Shown piece by piece: positions 12,536-13,555 of a stretch of 13,555 bases of DNA. The notes under the pieces were generated by a model that did no database searches, had not been told where the DNA came from, and saw only the letters and a list, made by a program, of their open reading frames with translations. Made by a program: the position numbers and the translations under genes. The stretch covers positions 1 through 13,555 of the forward strand of contig JBEKHI010000224.1 in NCBI GenBank assembly GCA_050012355.1. Direction: 5' to 3'. Source of the DNA: JBEKHI01 sp050012355. GTDB lineage: Bacteria > Actinomycetota > Actinomycetes > Streptosporangiales > Streptosporangiaceae. Each line of letters starts with the position of its first letter. Within the stretch, counting starts at the first letter, position 1.

Positions 12536-13555
12536 ATGCCATCTTTGAATCTGCTGGACGGCGGACCCTTGACGGGCGCCGCGTTCGAGGCCGACCGGAT
12601 CGCTGGGTGCCTGCGACAGGTGCGCGAGCCGGTGCACATCGTCGGCGCGCCCGATGGCGGCCCGCGCGGCTTGGCGCTTGGGAGCCAGGGTGCTGCGGGC
12701 TGCTCCCAGCTGGGCACGCTGCCGCCGCTGTACCCGGAATGGCTCGGCGATCGCGACTTCGGTGAGGTGCACGGGGTTCGCTTCCCGTACGTGGCTGGTG
12801 AGATGGCGCGGGGCATCGCCACCACGCGGATGGTGATCGCCATGGCCCGCGCCGAGATGCTGGCCATCTTCGGCGCGGCCGGGCTTGACGTCGGGACCAT
12901 CGAACGCGCGGTTCACGAGCTCAGCGGGGCGCTTGGCGGCAACCGCCCATGGGGCGTCAACCTGATACATTCGCCGGCCGAGCCGGCGCTGGAGGAGCGG
13001 ACGGCCGATCTGCTGCTGCGTAGCGATGTCCCGATCATCTCGGCATCGGCGTACATGGACATCACGCCGCCGCTGGCTAGGTGCGCGGTGGCCGGGCTGC
13101 GGGCCGACCCGGCAGGCCGGATCGTGCGGCCGGTGCGGATCTTCGCGAAGGTGTCCAGGCCCGAGGTTGCCGAGAAGTTCATGTCGCCTGCTCCGGCTGA
13201 CCTGCTCGCGGCGCTGGTTGCCCGCGGCCAGCTGACCCAGGACGAGGCCCGGCTGGCCGCGCAGGTGCCCATCGCCGAGGACGTGACGGTCGAGGCGGAC
13301 AGCGGTGGCCATACCGACAACCAGCCCCTCGGCGCGATGCTGCCCGCGATCCTGGCGCTACGCGACGCGGTCGCCGCCCGGCACCGATACCAGCGTCGGA
13401 TCAGGGTCGGCGCGGCCGGCGGCCTCGGCAGCCCGCAGGCGGTGGCCGGCGCATTCGCGCTTGGGGCCGCCTACGTGCTGACCGGGTCGGTGAACCAGCT
13501 TGCCGTCGAGTCGGGCGTGTCGGACGACGCCCGCGCGCTGCTGGCGCAGGCGGAC
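12536..13555 (+). CDS. PfaD-family flavin-dependent enoyl reductase (5' part, runs off window)
   Basis: An uninterrupted frame from ATG12536 to the window end encodes 340 residues without a stop. It matches the PfaD / trans-acting enoyl reductase family, an FMN TIM barrel related to nitronate monooxygenase. Conserved stretches are LPPLYPEWLGDRDF, EVHGVRFPYVAGEMARGIAT, GNRPWGVNLIHSP, IFAKVSRPEVAEKFM, VEADSGGHTDNQPL, RVGAAGGLGSP and AAYVLTGSVNQ. The HTDN segment and GAAGGLG loop are typical of the FMN and active site region. Family members are about 500-550 residues, so some 60 percent is present. It would reduce enoyl thioesters on acyl carrier proteins for a trans-AT polyketide or polyunsaturated lipid synthase, expected to the right. 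No good Shine-Dalgarno sequence precedes the ATG, so the start is tentative. Confidence 0.88.
   Translation, partial: MPSLNLLDGGPLTGAAFEADRIAGCLRQVREPVHIVGAPDGGPRGLALGSQGAAGCSQLGTLPPLYPEWLGDRDFGEVHGVRFPYVAGEMARGIATTRMVIAMARAEMLAIFGAAGLDVGTIERAVHELSGALGGNRPWGVNLIHSPAEPALEERTADLLLRSDVPIISASAYMDITPPLARCAVAGLRADPAGRIVRPVRIFAKVSRPEVAEKFMSPAPADLLAALVARGQLTQDEARLAAQVPIAEDVTVEADSGGHTDNQPLGAMLPAILALRDAVAARHRYQRRIRVGAAGGLGSPQAVAGAFALGAAYVLTGSVNQLAVESGVSDDARALLAQAD

Noticed and set aside
12347..13312. A 321-codon minus-strand frame opposite the PfaD gene
   Set aside because: The plus-strand frame carries continuous PfaD motifs; the antisense frame has none.

Overview
The window is high-GC DNA with GTG and TTG starts, purine-rich ribosome binding sites and actinobacterial gene families: a BadF-type N-acetylglucosamine kinase next to an aminosugar SIS protein, a CU044_5270 protein paired with an ECF sigma factor, and a sulfite-oxidase-like/ferredoxin-reductase pair. 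It most likely comes from a filamentous actinomycete with a large accessory genome. I see no tRNA, rRNA, CRISPR array or complete insertion sequence.

Layout. 1-1489: a short-chain dehydrogenase and a TetR regulator in one operon, controlled by a promoter whose -35 and -10 boxes are each overlapped by a copy of the same 17-bp palindrome. 1529-3118: a molybdopterin oxidoreductase and an overlapping FAD/NAD(P)H reductase, which form an electron-transfer pair; both ends carry palindromic repeats sharing the core CCCATCGCTGG, and the reductase C-terminus runs into one of them. 3138-7171: a 1228-residue CHAT protease - STAND NTPase - TPR protein, translationally coupled to a 116-residue protein with one hydrophobic helix. 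This pair has the architecture of a sense-and-cleave immune or cell-death system and is the most interesting content. 6683-9911: an RpiR/SIS regulator divergent from a GlcNAc kinase and a SIS-domain protein resembling the Streptomyces GlcNAc-6-phosphate dehydratase NagS. This is an aminosugar module; the regulator has lost its stop codon and reads antisense through the small CHAT partner.

9912-12313 looks like decaying DNA. It holds a gene-poor stretch with several copies of a dispersed repeat (another copy lies at 1-59), a methyltransferase N-terminal remnant, and an ECF sigma factor and CU044_5270 protein that a deletion appears to have joined, removing sigma region 4 and the partner's N-terminus. 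12536-13555 is the first 340 residues of a PfaD-type flavin enoyl reductase that runs off the window. It suggests a polyketide or polyunsaturated-lipid gene cluster to the right.

The CHAT cassette sits between two genes with abnormal 3' ends, which fits its being an inserted module. All functional statements come from reading motifs by eye; no searches were run.
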